Shown piece by piece: positions 14,339 through 25,086 of a stretch of DNA of 64,000 nucleotides; positions within the stretch are counted from its first letter, which is position 1; each line of letters opens with the position of its first letter. Made by a program: the position numbers and the translations under genes. The notes below the pieces were generated by a model, which was given only the letters and a program-made list of their open reading frames with translations, did no database searches and was not told the origin of the DNA. This stretch comes from Amyloporia xantha (lineage: Eukaryota > Basidiomycota > Agaricomycetes > Polyporales > Adustoporiaceae): the NCBI GenBank assembly GCA_036971615.1, contig JAYKKR010000001.1, positions 3,844,001-3,908,000 of the forward strand, given 5' to 3'.

Positions 14339-15694
14339 ATGGGCGTGCAATTTGGATCATTCGACTCCATTTGCCAGACTGCTGCACTTGTGATATGTCC
14401 CCTCATTGGATCGGATCAGGGCATTGAGCCTAGTTGCTACAGCCGAAATGTAGAAATTGGTGGAACACTAATATTCCAGCCAGGTGAGAGGCACTCAGAC
14501 ATTCCGTTACCACCAGGGAGCAGGAACCACGACTTGCTCGCCTGCTCTCTCAAAACATTGCAACAACTAACCCAGCTTTGATGTTTAGCGACGTCTTTCA
14601 TTCATATTGTCGCCATTATAATGACCGCCATCATGATTTTTCATATACGGAGTAAATACACGGCAATTGGTACGTCGCTAGCCGCTTAGATCTTCAGCAT
14701 CTTTTAATGTTGTAATGTGCTGTACGTAGGCCGCAAGGAGATCCTCATGTTCTTTTATCTCTACGCAATCATCGAGCTACTCGCGCTCTTTCTCGACTCG
14801 GGTGTCATTCCAACTGCGAACGTTAGCTATGCAGTAAGTGGGATCCTTCTGTATTCATTTATTGGCTAAAACTATAGCTCCAGTATTTTGCGGCTGCTTA
14901 CACGGGTCTAATAGCGGCAGCGTACGTAACTCTCCTCATAAATGGCTTCGTGGGATTCCAATTTGCGGAAGATGGCACACCGGTATCGCTTTGGGTGAGT
15001 CGAGCTACCGTACCGACGGCGGATGATATTGAGTATTGTGTAGCTGCTTCGTATAGCGATCCTCGTCGTCTTCGGGGTCTCATTCTTCGTCGCGATCGCT
15101 ACATTCAAGAACGTCGCCGGATTCAACTATACGAAGCCTACCGGTCTATGGATCATATATCTCATTTGGCCCATAGTATGCGTCGTGATATACGCCGTCT
15201 CACAGCTTATCCTCGTCTTCCGCACTCTCGAGGACCGCTGGCCAATTGGCGACATCTTCTTCGGGATTGCGTTCTTCACGATCGCGCAGGTCCTGCTATT
15301 CGCTTTCAGCGTCACGATATGCAACGCCATCAAGCATTACATTGACGGGCTGTTCTTCTTCACGCTCTGCATGCTTCTCAGTGTGATGATGGTTTACAAG
15401 TACTGGGACAGCATTACGGTGCGCAGCAAGTCCTTGTGTTTCCTTCCGTTGTTGAGATGTTATCTCTTATAGCGCGAGGATCTCGAGTTCTCCGTAGGCT
15501 CCAAGGCGACGGTTTGGGAAGTCAAGGATCCACTACTAGCTGGTGGTCCTGGCGGGTACGACTTTGAAGACGACACAACTAGCAACTTCCATAACGGCCA
15601 TCCAGCGAGCCTCATAGGTGGTGTCAGTGGTAAACAGCTGTATGAAAGTGCGGGACAGGGACGTGGTTATCCACCACCAATGGAACGGTACTAA
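14339..15694 (+). CDS. CHS7: Chitin synthase export chaperone Chs7
   Basis: ER membrane protein needed for exit of chitin synthase from the ER. The start gives [20 protein letters not shown], and exon 1 ends at 14483 with [13 protein letters not shown]. Later exons read [72 protein letters not shown] and [19 protein letters not shown], and the last exon begins [19 protein letters not shown]. About seven hydrophobic segments fit the Chs7 fold. All motifs occur in order and introns are short with matching phases, so the gene looks intact. The stop is at 15692-15694. Confidence 0.95.
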
Positions 15695-16385
15695 GTAGGT
15701 TGTGCATAAATGTGGACTATCATGTTTGACTTGGACATTTGAACCATATATATACCTCTAATACCTGTACTTGTGATATTGATGTCCATCATCCGTGCAT
15801 TCCACCGTACATCCAAGGTTGTGACATTTGGACCATGCAAAAATGCATAGCCACCTCAATAACTTCCACTCAAAATGTAACAAACCGAAGCTTATGATCA
15901 CCAAAGGATACAATCAGGTAAAATGTTTTTCATTGCACAAGTAACCATTTACAAAGTGTAGGTCACTATCTACGAGTAAAACGACGAGATGAGTTTTCCA
16001 AAAATTGCTGAAGGCCGAAGCCAACAGACGTGTTCGGATGTGTAATTTGCAATCAGCAAAAGACTGTGCCTCGGTATAGACCTCACTGGCGACAGTACGT
16101 GCCCGAGCACAAGAATGGGGAACAAGGATGGTGAGGGAGGCTTCTTATAAGAGTGTGCAGTTTAGGGCAGGTTCTTCACGGCCGGCTGATCGCGCACACC
16201 GTTTGTTCGGTTTTTGACATATGGCTCTTTGGAATCCATTTAAATCAAACAACGGAGTGTATGTATATCATGAACTGTTATGGTTTTCGCACTCTTCATC
16301 TGGTGATACTTAGTTCTACACTCATTGTTGTATAATATAATCTATAGGACGCAATGAAAATCTGCCCTTGCGACGTTATGAGATG
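15695..16385. other. Convergent 3' intergenic region
   Basis: About 690 bp between the ends of CHS7 and the adenosine-deaminase-like gene. AT-rich, presumably both 3' UTRs; no gene seen. Confidence 0.55.
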
Positions 16386-17698
16386 TCATGCTCTCGTCGC
16401 ACCAAATGTCGGTTGCTTCGGCATACGTCCACCCATGCGGAAGCGACAGTCCATGCTCATCTGAGCGACCTTCTCTATCTCTGGTTCGGTCAACCCTAAT
16501 CCGAGCGGTGGTGAAGCCATCAGCATAGCGTACTCTCCGAGCAGAGAGTTGCGAAATGGTAGAATGTCGTCAGTCTGCGGCAGCATAGAATGTCAGTTGA
16601 TACTGCAAACGATAGCTTGACATTAGAGAGAGAGTTTCATGGGAAGACTTACGCAAATCGCGATAGGATGGTCATGCCTCAGGTAGTATCTGATATGGTG
16701 CACGTCTAGGTTGCGCACAGTCTTGCATAAAAGATTGGACGACAAACATATCTCAATACATGTCTTGTTAGTACGGATTATGTCTTTCGATGCCTCATCC
16801 AGGAAAGTAGCATGGCCCAGCCTATCCGGCTGGTAGGACAGGAGCTGTAGAATCTCACTTGGCGGGCTCTCTTCAATCTACAGGCGTGAAGTGAGAAACC
16901 CGGAATGGCAAGCCTCGAAAACTATGACCAGTAGCATACCTCGGCAATGTGAAGTGTTATACCAAGACCTGCTTCTTTCGCAGTTCGGAAATGGTCACGA
17001 AATGCTTCCATCTTCCCTGCCTACATGTCCATTATGGTATCATCCAGCAGGGATGGCGCTCTGGAAGATGAGAAATTTGACGCACTTTGGGATCACCGCA
17101 AAGGTCGACGCCGACGACTCTTCTCCCCAGATCTTTCAGCCTGATCGCGCACTCGACACAATCGGCAGCGACATCGGGACTCATCCTGCGATCCAGACTC
17201 ACAATCAACGCTGCTCGATCTTCCGGGTACCGCTCCACCTCGTCCAGCACCGTTTCCAAATACTGCAGTCGGCTCATGGCTGACGTCTCTCGAGGCGTGG
17301 TGCGCAACTCCAAAAATGAAGCCTCAGGCGACCCGTTTTCCGATGAGAGAAAGTACTCCAGGACGGCACGGGTGGCTTGAGCGAGGGCAGTGGGAGTACT
17401 TGTCAAAGCATATATGGCAGGGAATAAGTCGAAGAACTCGTGGATCTCGTTGAGACTGACTCCTCGCTGGAGCCGTTCGATCCCTGATCTCACGACCTCT
17501 GGATGAGCTGTGACAGCGGATGGAATTGGAGGACTTTGCAAAAATTCACGCGCGAGATCCTGAAGAAGTGGGTAGAGGTATTGAGCCATTCAGATGAGCA
17601 TGAAGCTCGGCTTTGGGCAGACTGCGCAAGAACGTGAGCTGGGACGGAGAAAGACTAGATACTGCATCAGCTGCAAATCCAGCTACGATGTGCGACAT
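16386..17698 (-). CDS. ADAL: Adenosine deaminase-like protein (ADAL/MAPDA type), frame broken near start
   Basis: Metal-dependent deaminase of the adenosine/AMP deaminase superfamily; relatives deaminate N6-methyl-AMP. The start at 17696-17698 leads to LPKAELHAHLNGSIPL, with the metal-binding HxH motif. Later pieces are ELRTTPRETS, VVGVDLCGDPKV, FRTAKEAGLGITLHIAE (catalytic HxxE), QPDRLGHATFL, CLSSNLLCKTV and the C-terminal TDD metal/catalytic site (TDDILPFRNSLLGEY). Right after NGSIPL the frame is lost and resumes one base out at LQDLAREFLQSPP. No GT-AG pair can bridge it. One surplus T (A on the plus strand, within 17563-17568) explains the break. If the lesion is real, the internal ATG at 17589 would give a protein without the HxH motif. 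Confidence 0.87.
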
Positions 17699-17878
17699 AG
17701 ATATGATGTCCACAGTAACATCAGGACTCGCGCCGATGTTTACAGGAGAGGTAAGGTATCCTAGATAATCTCAGATCTATGAGCTATTGAATCACGTGAA
17801 TGCAATCAAGTATTCAGCGGCCACTTGCAAGCCACTTGCATGAAACCTCAAGGCCTCAGACTGGAACGCATTACGACC
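17699..17878. promoter_or_regulatory. Short divergent promoter
   Basis: 180 bp separate the start codons of the adenosine-deaminase-like gene (-) and the GPALPP gene (+), so the two must share their promoter. No specific factor site was recognised. Confidence 0.5.
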
Positions 17879-19525
17879 ATGATAGGACCCAGCATCCCGC
17901 CTACTCTGCTGTCCTCTGCTAGATCTGAGACTCCTGATTCTCCTCGAGACGAGACCACAGACAAGCCATCCACATCCCAATCCACATTCGTAGGCCCTCA
18001 AATCCCCCCACAGTCCTCTGCACGGTCTCCACAACCAGCAGGAATTTCAACATCACACGACGAAGACCAGGATGAGGACGAAGATGACTACGTGCCCCAA
18101 CTTCCACCAGACATGCTGGCTGCTCGAGCGTCTACCTCTACTCCCGCTGGGTCTGTCGCCAGGAAAGTCATCGGGCCGACTTTTCCTCCGCCATTCGGAA
18201 CACGGACGTACGATGAAGATGATGATGATTACGGCCCTATTCCCTTGCCTGCAGGGGCTGCTCCTCGAGAAAAGGACGCAGTGGAAGAGTTTTTAGAGAA
18301 AGAAGAGAGGCGGCGGAAACAACTTGAGGTACGCTTTCCTCTTGCACTCTCATTTGATATGCGACGTGCGGGTGGTGTCGTGTCCCTCTCTTGAATGTGC
18401 CATTCTGAGCTTCTGTAAAAACTGTTGGTGTCTTCTGCGTTGCTTGATACATCTTGACGGCTTGAAGCCGTCGCCAGGTGAGGTCCGAGATTCAAATGTC
18501 GTGGTTTCTGATGTACGTGATAACCTCGATCCCGAAGGCCGTTTATGGAGGTATTGAACGTCGATACGGCTCTAATAATCCCCGCGCATGAATGGCATAA
18601 TTGTCTTGCGACGCTCTCTTCATCGGGACATCTGGCAGTCATTCAAATAATGGACTCTTTGTTTTTATTGTTGCGAAGGGCCTTCTTTTATCTAACACAG
18701 ACAATCACCGTGCGATTGTGATCGGTTTGCTGCCCGAGACCTTCGCAATTTTTTTGCGTATTGCCGTGCAGGAGGCGCCTTTGAAGAGGATTAGTATTAA
18801 TAATCATTTATAGGAAGCCAGTAAACCAAAAGCACTACAACGCGATGAGTGGATGCTTGTACCACCCTCATCTTCTGATCTCCTTGCCTGTAAGTGCTCA
18901 TATCTAGAATCGCTCATGACGCGCCGGTTGTCATCAAATGTTGAATAATTGACTGTGTGGTACTCAGCAATTGACCCTACGAAGCTCAACCGGCCACGCC
19001 AATTCGCGCGCAGTGCCGCACCTTCACGTAACACCGACACATCCCTATGGACGGAGACGCCGGCGGAGCGGCAACAGCGAATTACGGACGAAGTGTCGGG
19101 AAAACGACGTCGTGTCACGGACGTCGATGCAATTAGCCCGGACGAGGAGAGGGAGCTCAGGAAGCGAAGGCGGAACGAAGAGGAGGTGCGGAGGGGAGTG
19201 GAGGAGCACACGGTAAGTGCATTCTGGTGTTGATACCCTCGCCCATGCTTTTGGTGTTCCTTGATCCGTTGTGAGGTTGGGTGCTAACGTTATCTATTTT
19301 CAGAGGAAGGTTCGTGGTGGGACGCTGCTGAACCAGCACGCGCAAACAAGCTCTAAGCAAGACCAGACTGACGAGGACGATGGGCCTCCAAAAATATGGG
19401 ATCACAGCCGTGATATGGCGCTGTCGGGCAGGTTGATGGACGACAAGTCTCGCGATAAGTTTATTCGTGAGGCACGAGGGCTTGGAGACAGGTTTGGCTC
19501 AGGGAAGAGCGGTGGATTTTTATGA
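17879..19525 (+). CDS. GPALPP/DUF3752-domain protein
   Basis: Nuclear protein of unknown molecular role. The chosen ATG at 17879 gives MIGPSIPPTLL, the first of several G-P-x-[IF]-P-P repeats (VGPQIPPQ, IGPTFPPPF) set in acidic stretches. An in-frame ATG at 17825 would add 18 residues. Exon 1 ends at 18328 with EEFLEKEERRRKQLE. A long intron (18329-18813, 485 nt) leads to LQRDEWMLVPP. Next come IDPTKLNRPRQFARSAAPSR, a charged region and PKIWDHSRDMALSGRLMDD, ending GDRFGSGKSGGFL. The W-M-L-V-P-P motif and C-terminal block are diagnostic of DUF3752. The long first intron is unusual for this window. Confidence 0.88.
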
Positions 19526-19972
19526 AGCGAAATATGACCCCTGCTTCTTAGATTTAGAGCGCGACGGTGTATGCAAACATTGTCAGCATATGTCGTGCTG
19601 GTGCCGGTGTATAGTATCACTTTTGAACGGCACCTGGCATCATTCCGCCGATCTCTTACGGACGCTTGACACGCCCGCGGGAGGTCAATATGTGATTTTG
19701 CATGTTCGTGTGTGTCGAAGAGTGAATGAACCGCTGTTCTTGAGAACAGAGTGGCTGGGAGATTCGGACTCCGAATTGTTGTGAATGATCGGAAACAGAT
19801 CGAAGTTGAAACTCCGCGAGGAAAGGTTCCTTCCCCGGACTCGGCGACTATTGCACATGATATTTGGCAACTCGTGATATTCAGCTCGGCCCACTGAGCA
19901 CCGTGCGCTCACACATCTTGCCTTCTCACCTCCATCGTCGCTGCCCGCCCTCAACACTCTCGAGACTTGACT
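19526..19972. other. Promoter region of the dehydrogenase gene
   Basis: 447 bp holding the 3' end of the GPALPP gene and the promoter of the downstream reductase. No coding signal was seen. Confidence 0.5.
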
Positions 19973-21335
19973 ATGGCTGACCGTATTGCCCAGGTGGCCG
20001 GACATCTTACCAACTCATATGGGCGAGGTCTTCTCGCTGGGGAAGTCGCGATCATCACGGGTACGTCAATGCTCTCAGAGCGCACAATTTGATAACGCAG
20101 CGATGCGGGTCACCTCTGGGAAGCCGTTTATAACGTCCGAACTGACCGCTCATGCCGTTCGTTTTGCAGGTGCTGCGCAAGTACGTACTTGGAACAATGT
20201 CAAACAAATGATGAACTCAGGGACCGTGGACGTTTGTACCTGTTTCGTGGTCTAGGGAATCGGTCGTAGCGCTGCCCTTCTCTTCGCCAAGGAAGGCGCA
20301 AAGGTGGTCGTTACAGAGTGCGTGCCACTGACTGAGTTATTTCGAGTACTTATTCAATAATACGCGTATCACGTGATCGCCGTCAGCTTGGACGAGAGTA
20401 AGGCTCAGATTGTAGTTGACGAAATCAAGAAGGCGGGGGGCGACGCGCTTGCGGTCGGGGGAGATGTTAGTGCGGAAGAGTTTCCGCAGAAGGTCATCGA
20501 AGCAACAATCAAGTGGGTATACACACGCTTTTCTACTTTCCGCACCCTTATTCACGGTGTGTCTAGAAAATATGGCAAGATTAACCACATAATAAACAAT
20601 GCGGGCTTCACATATGATCGCATGCTTCACACCACGCCGGACGAAGCGTTCGACATCATAATGAAAGTGCACGTACGTGCGCCGTTCAGACTTGTCCGCG
20701 CTGCGGCCCCCTACATGCGCATAAAGGTTAGTAAGATGGCTGTTGATGTTTACAGCGGACCGTACAAAATAATCTTATTCTCGCAAGGGCAACAATGAGA
20801 ACAGATCGATTGTCAACGTTTCATCAGTTGCAGGCCTGCACGGCAATGTAGGCCAGATCAATTACGCTTCTGCCAAAGCAGCTGTCATCGGCATGTCGAA
20901 GACGATCTGCAAGGAGTGGGGTCCGTTCAACGTTAGAGCAAACACCATTGCGTTTGGCTACGTGCAAACTCGGTGCGCCCATGAATGAAACAGATCAACG
21001 GTAAACCTTGACCTAGTGCATGTGTTTTCCCATCAGGTTGACCGCTGCGAAGGAGGATGGCGCGAGCATCGAGATTTCGGGCAAAAAGGTCGCCCTAGGT
21101 ATTCCGAAAGCTGTAGGTGGAGGCAGCCCGACAGCCCTTATACCGCTCGGCAGACCGGCGTCGCCGGATGAAGCTGCTGCTGGTATCCTTTTGTGAGCAT
21201 ATCTATTTGTGTCCGCGTTAAGTCCGCCGTCTATTGACCACTCATTTGTCTGCCCTTGTGCTCAGCCTGGCATCTCCACTTGCCTCATTTGTGTCGGGGC
21301 ATACTCTCGAGGTCACAGGCGGCCAGGGAATTTGA
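19973..21335 (+). CDS. Short-chain dehydrogenase/reductase, 3-oxoacyl-ACP reductase-like
   Basis: NAD(P)-dependent reductase of the SDR family, closest in sequence style to 3-oxoacyl-[ACP] reductases. The N-terminus MADRIAQVAGHLTNSY leads into GEVAIITG, which a spliced exon completes as a TGxxxGIG cofactor motif before RSAALLFAKEGAKVVVTD. HIINNAGFTYD is the NAG motif, and SIVNVSSVAGLHGNVGQ gives the catalytic Ser. INYASAKAAVIGMSK supplies the YxxxK pair. The last exon ends in SFVSGHTLEVTGGQGI. At least seven exons join in phase, including KVVVTD|LDES and EATIK|KYGKI. All catalytic residues are present, so the enzyme should be active. The extra N-terminal ~25 residues resemble fungal homologues; substrate and location are unknown. 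Confidence 0.9.
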
Positions 21336-22020
21336 ATGATCTTTACTCCAGTGTCACAAAGTCTCTTTGTCATCTGTCTGTTCTCATGTCAATCATCGCC
21401 CATTTGATCCCGTTGTCATTACCGTACCTGCGGTATGTTGCCTGTTCAAGGCAGGTCGTGATAAGAATCGTGTGGAGAAAGACACAGTATACATACAGTC
21501 AATGCACATTATTATTGCGGCGTCTACATCTATTGGTGGGATAATGACTGATGGAACAACAACAACGAGAAGCATTTCCGACCGCAAGCAAAGTCCGAGG
21601 TCTGCGGATAAATCATCCTATACTTGTAGTTGCGCGCGGAGCCGGACGTCCATGATCATCATGAAGATTACAGTTCTTTTGATGAGCGTCACGAAGTGTC
21701 TTGTCCGAGTCTGTTATACAAGCGTGTGTCGGATGGTTCAGATATGGTGCCGCTCTGTTCTCTATTCGGGAGGAAACATTCCATCGAGTCACTTGTAATG
21801 ATAATCAACACTCTGTCAAACTGATCATGCCACTCACCTCGTGAATGCTCCAGGTCTGAATCAGATCTAAGGGCTGACAACGTTCAGGGTTCGGACCGCC
21901 AGTCTCAGTATGTGCTTACGCTGACTCTCGACGTCGCCGGTACCCCTTGGGGTCGTTCTCGACTGTAGTTCCACAGGTGCGCCGGCATCCAAACAGAAAG
22001 TAGATGTTCAAATGACCTCG
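21336..22020. other. Convergent intergenic region
   Basis: About 685 bp between the dehydrogenase and the first transposon. Short open frames only; nothing recognised. It was originally continuous with 24196-25086, before the transposon insertion. Confidence 0.5.
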
Positions 22021-22028
22021 ATTGCAAG

Positions 22029-22493
22029 CACCTCTACCTCACGTGCTGCGAAGCTAATAAGCTTGTCATACAGGGGGGGGATTGCCAAGCTAGCTAGCTT
22101 AGATGTCGGTATTAACCCTCAGTGCGAATAATTGCGCATTAAATGCTAGATCTATTACCTATAGACATAAGTCTGTTATCAGGAGGCCGATAGCGACGTG
22201 TAATCAGCCCCGGGGATCCCTGCTCACCGAGTCCCGTGCCTCAGCCACCGTCTCGTGCGGCGGCAGCGCTTATCTGGCGTCGGCGTCATGCGCGCAGGTG
22301 CGCTCATCGTCTCGCACGGCGAGCTCGCTATCTACCTCAAAACGCAGCGCTTGCATGTCGCTTTTTTGTAATACACGAAATCTCGATTTATTATAATAAG
22401 CCCTAGCTGGGACAGTATCCATTAAGCTGCACTATGTAAAGCATAAGTACTACTTGTGACATAAAAGACTACACTACTAATAAACGAAATCCA
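22029..22493. repeat. Left terminal inverted repeat, transposon copy 1
   Basis: About 465 bp, matching the right end in inverse orientation. It contains a run of eight G, the palindrome GCTAGCTAGC and a 97-codon open frame beginning MSVLTLSANN that is a by-product of the repeat. About 54 bp at 22377-22430 are absent from the right TIR. Confidence 0.88.
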
Positions 22494-23457
22494 ATGCCGC
22501 GGCATTACGGTTGTCACTTGTGCAATATCCGAGCCTGAAAATCTGTGCAACTGATGAATGTCCACGTTAAGAAGGGGTACCCACGGCCTTCTTCCTGGGT
22601 CCGCAAGGCACCCCCTTGTTGCGGCGCGGAGCTCTCGGCTTTTTGGAGACGTTGACGAGCGGTCCACCTCAACAGCAATCTATACATGAAGATACACGAA
22701 TCAGCCGACTGAACCTACATGTGAATCGATGTGATACACATGCTTTGAGGACTCAATGACCGTCGGGTACCCAACATTGATTGAGCCGAGGTCTGTGAGA
22801 CAAATGAGAAATGACGAGGCTGACAGAAAGCAAAGGAATGGATTGTCGATGGCCTCAAGTCGATACGTGAAGCAAGATTGACCGGAGGAAACATGATGTG
22901 TATGCACCGATGCCCGGCGATGCGGATAGAGTATGGACAGATTAGAACCAGAAATAAACCAGAAAAAAGAGGGTTGTGAGATTTCTTGTACTTCACGCAC
23001 AGAGGACCATCATCCCTGCGCGGGCCGCAGAGTCACTCTGACCTTCAGGCTGACCTTCAGGCTTCAGACGGTTTACTTACTAGTAGACGCGCGATGATCG
23101 ATCGGCGGGTACACTGGCAAATGCCCAGCCGTCCGACGCATTGACAAAACACTCTCATTCACTCCTCACTGTCTCCCATCTCTCCACTAGTCTCCATTTC
23201 TGAACCTGTCATTCATGTCTTCCTCCTACTGTCACCGTGCTGCTGCGATGCCTCGCTCTTGGACAGCTGACATAGAGCAACGACAGCCTCTCTTGCCGTC
23301 CACCGTGGTTCTCAATCTCGCAGCCCTCGCCCCTGACCTCCGCAACAGCTTGCATGTTCAGTAGAGGCTCTTCTGGCGTAAACAGAGCTGGACACGGGAC
23401 AAGGTGAGTCCCTCCGTCCGCATTCTCCCTTTCTCATGCGTGTGTGCAGGCTGGGGC

Positions 23458-23757
23458 GGCGCTGATGTCGAGCCAAGGCTAAGCCAGTCCCGGCGGATGA
23501 AGACGTCTGCGCAGGACACGTTCCGGATCACGCAGGACTACTATCCTGAGACGTACGTGCGCGCCCCTCCGCCCTGCATCTGCTTGCACGCTGACAACGC
23601 CCCTGCGCGCTCCCCGGCAGGTCGTCGAGGTTCTTCATCATCAATGTGCCCACGATGTTCTGCATCATTTAGTCGTTCCTCAAGCGGTGGCTCGCAAAGG
23701 AGACGCTCGCGAAGATGGACGTGCTCGGGTCGGACTACCAGGCTGCGTTGCTTGAGC
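23458..23757 (+). pseudogene. Captured fragment of a SEC14/CRAL-TRIO lipid-transfer gene
   Basis: Two exon-like pieces surround a 68-nt GT-AG intron (23553-23620). Piece one reads MKTSAQDTFRITQDYYPE; piece two reads SRFFIINVPTMFCII, stop, SFLKRWLAKETLAKMDVLGS, ending DYQAALLEH. The order DYYPE, then I-I-N-x-P, then LAKxxVLGSDY is the core of Sec14-type phosphatidylinositol transfer proteins. The in-frame TAG at 23670-23672, and the lack of both the N-terminal and distal parts, make it a dead fragment. It lies inside the transposon next to the right TIR, and the retained intron shows it came from genomic DNA, not mRNA. Confidence 0.8.
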
Positions 23758-24187
23758 ATGGATCTCATTTATTAGTAGTATACTAAGTCTCTTATGTCAC
23801 AAGTAGTACTTATGTTTTACATAGTACGGCTTAATGAATGTGTATTACAAAAAAGTGACATGCAAGCGCTGCGTTTTGAGGTAGATAGCGAGCTCGCCGT
23901 GCGAGACGATGAGCGCACCTGCGCGCATGACGCCGACGCCAGATAAGCGCTGCCGCCGCACGAGACGGTGGCTGAGGCACGGGACTCGGTGAGCAGGGAT
24001 CCCCGGGGCTGATTACACGTCGCTATCGGCCTCCTGATAACAGACTTATGTCTATAGGTAATAGATCTAGCATTTAATGCGCAATTATTCGCACTGAGGG
24101 TTAATACCGACATCTAAGCTAGCTAGCTTGGCAATCCCCCCCCTGTATGACAAGCTTATTAGCTTCGCAGCACGTGAGGTAGAGGTG
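23758..24187. repeat. Right terminal inverted repeat, transposon copy 1
   Basis: About 430 bp, the inverse of the left repeat but without the ~54-bp internal segment of that arm. Confidence 0.88.
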
Positions 24188-24195
24188 ATTGCAAG

Positions 24196-25086
24196 ATCGA
24201 CACGGCGCGGCGTATGACGAAGAAGGTAAAGCACTTGGCTCAGTCCTGCCGAGAGGGACGGAAGGTCATATATACATGTGTCCTGACCCCTGGCCTATGC
24301 CTAAATTATTAATAAACAGGGGACAGGGTCTGCGGCCAAGAAAGGTAAAGAATGCATATATATACTCCATGAGCGAAGCTGGGACCCGTAAGTATTATGG
24401 GTGGTAGAGGATATGTTACGAAGGTGTGACATCCATAGTCGCGAGGAGGCACATGAGCTTGTGAGCTCATGTCGCAGGTCCCGGTATGGCTCCCGGCGGT
24501 GCTGGGCAGCCGGATCGCGCTGAGAGCGTGACGCTAGCACAACGTGAGAATCATTCTCCGTGCGTGCCGGTACGATCAAACTAACGGCTTCACGACGGGA
24601 GCAACAAAGATGCCTGAGAACGGCACCAGCTATCACAGCATGATTTCGCGGATCTGCATAAGACAGGATGTGAGACCACTGCGGACACGATTCACGGGGG
24701 ACACCCACATTTCTGCTTATGATAGTGCTGAGGGACATTGTTTTGTGGCGTGGGTGAAGATACAATTGTCAAGCGGGACCATGAGTAATCGCGAGTACGA
24801 CGGGCGAAAAAGCGGAGTAACACCAGAAAGAAGAGAAAACGCGGATGAGTTGCAATGATCATAGACAGATTTGAAAAGTCACCGAGAAAACAAGAGAAAG
24901 AAGGTACACAACAACAGCAAGGCGTGACCGTGATAGATAGATCCACGCGGCGTCATACAATGGAAAGGGAGGCTCCGGATTACAAGTAGATGAGGGAAGA
25001 TAGGGTAACGACATGAAATGCAAGGAGGATAATCCAGATTGATAGGTCGTGAGGCGATAACAAAATAGAATAAGATAGACTCAAGA
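24196..25086. other. Intergenic region 3' of the G-alpha gene
   Basis: 890 bp between transposon copy 1 and the stop of the G-alpha gene. Short open frames on both strands lack conserved motifs; nothing recognised. Confidence 0.5.

Larger units (their letters stand above)
22029..24187 (+). mobile_element. Non-autonomous long-TIR DNA transposon, copy 1 (Pack-type)
   Basis: A 2159-bp element bounded by long terminal inverted repeats that begin CACCTCTACC and end GGTAGAGGTG. It is flanked by a perfect 8-bp target duplication ATTGCAAG at 22021-22028 and 24188-24195. No transposase is encoded. The inside contains a piece of a SEC14-type gene (23458-23757) and other sequence of unknown origin. An almost identical copy lies inverted at 34267-36419. 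Long TIRs suggest a Mutator-like element, but an 8-bp duplication also fits hAT or KDZ families, so the superfamily is left open. Inserted between two convergent genes. Confidence 0.92.

Noticed and set aside
22103..22396. 97-codon open frame starting MSVLTLSANN, present in all transposon ends
   Set aside because: It lies wholly inside the terminal inverted repeats, is duplicated with them, is altered by an indel in one copy (34341) and has no protein-family features.
22701..23000. Open frame starting MREVQEISQPSFF inside the transposon
   Set aside because: No motif, no start context and no transposase or host domain; treated as interior sequence of unknown origin.
24301..24765. 154-codon open frame on the minus strand downstream of the G-alpha gene
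   Set aside because: No conserved motif or consistent codon pattern, and the opposite strand is open as well.
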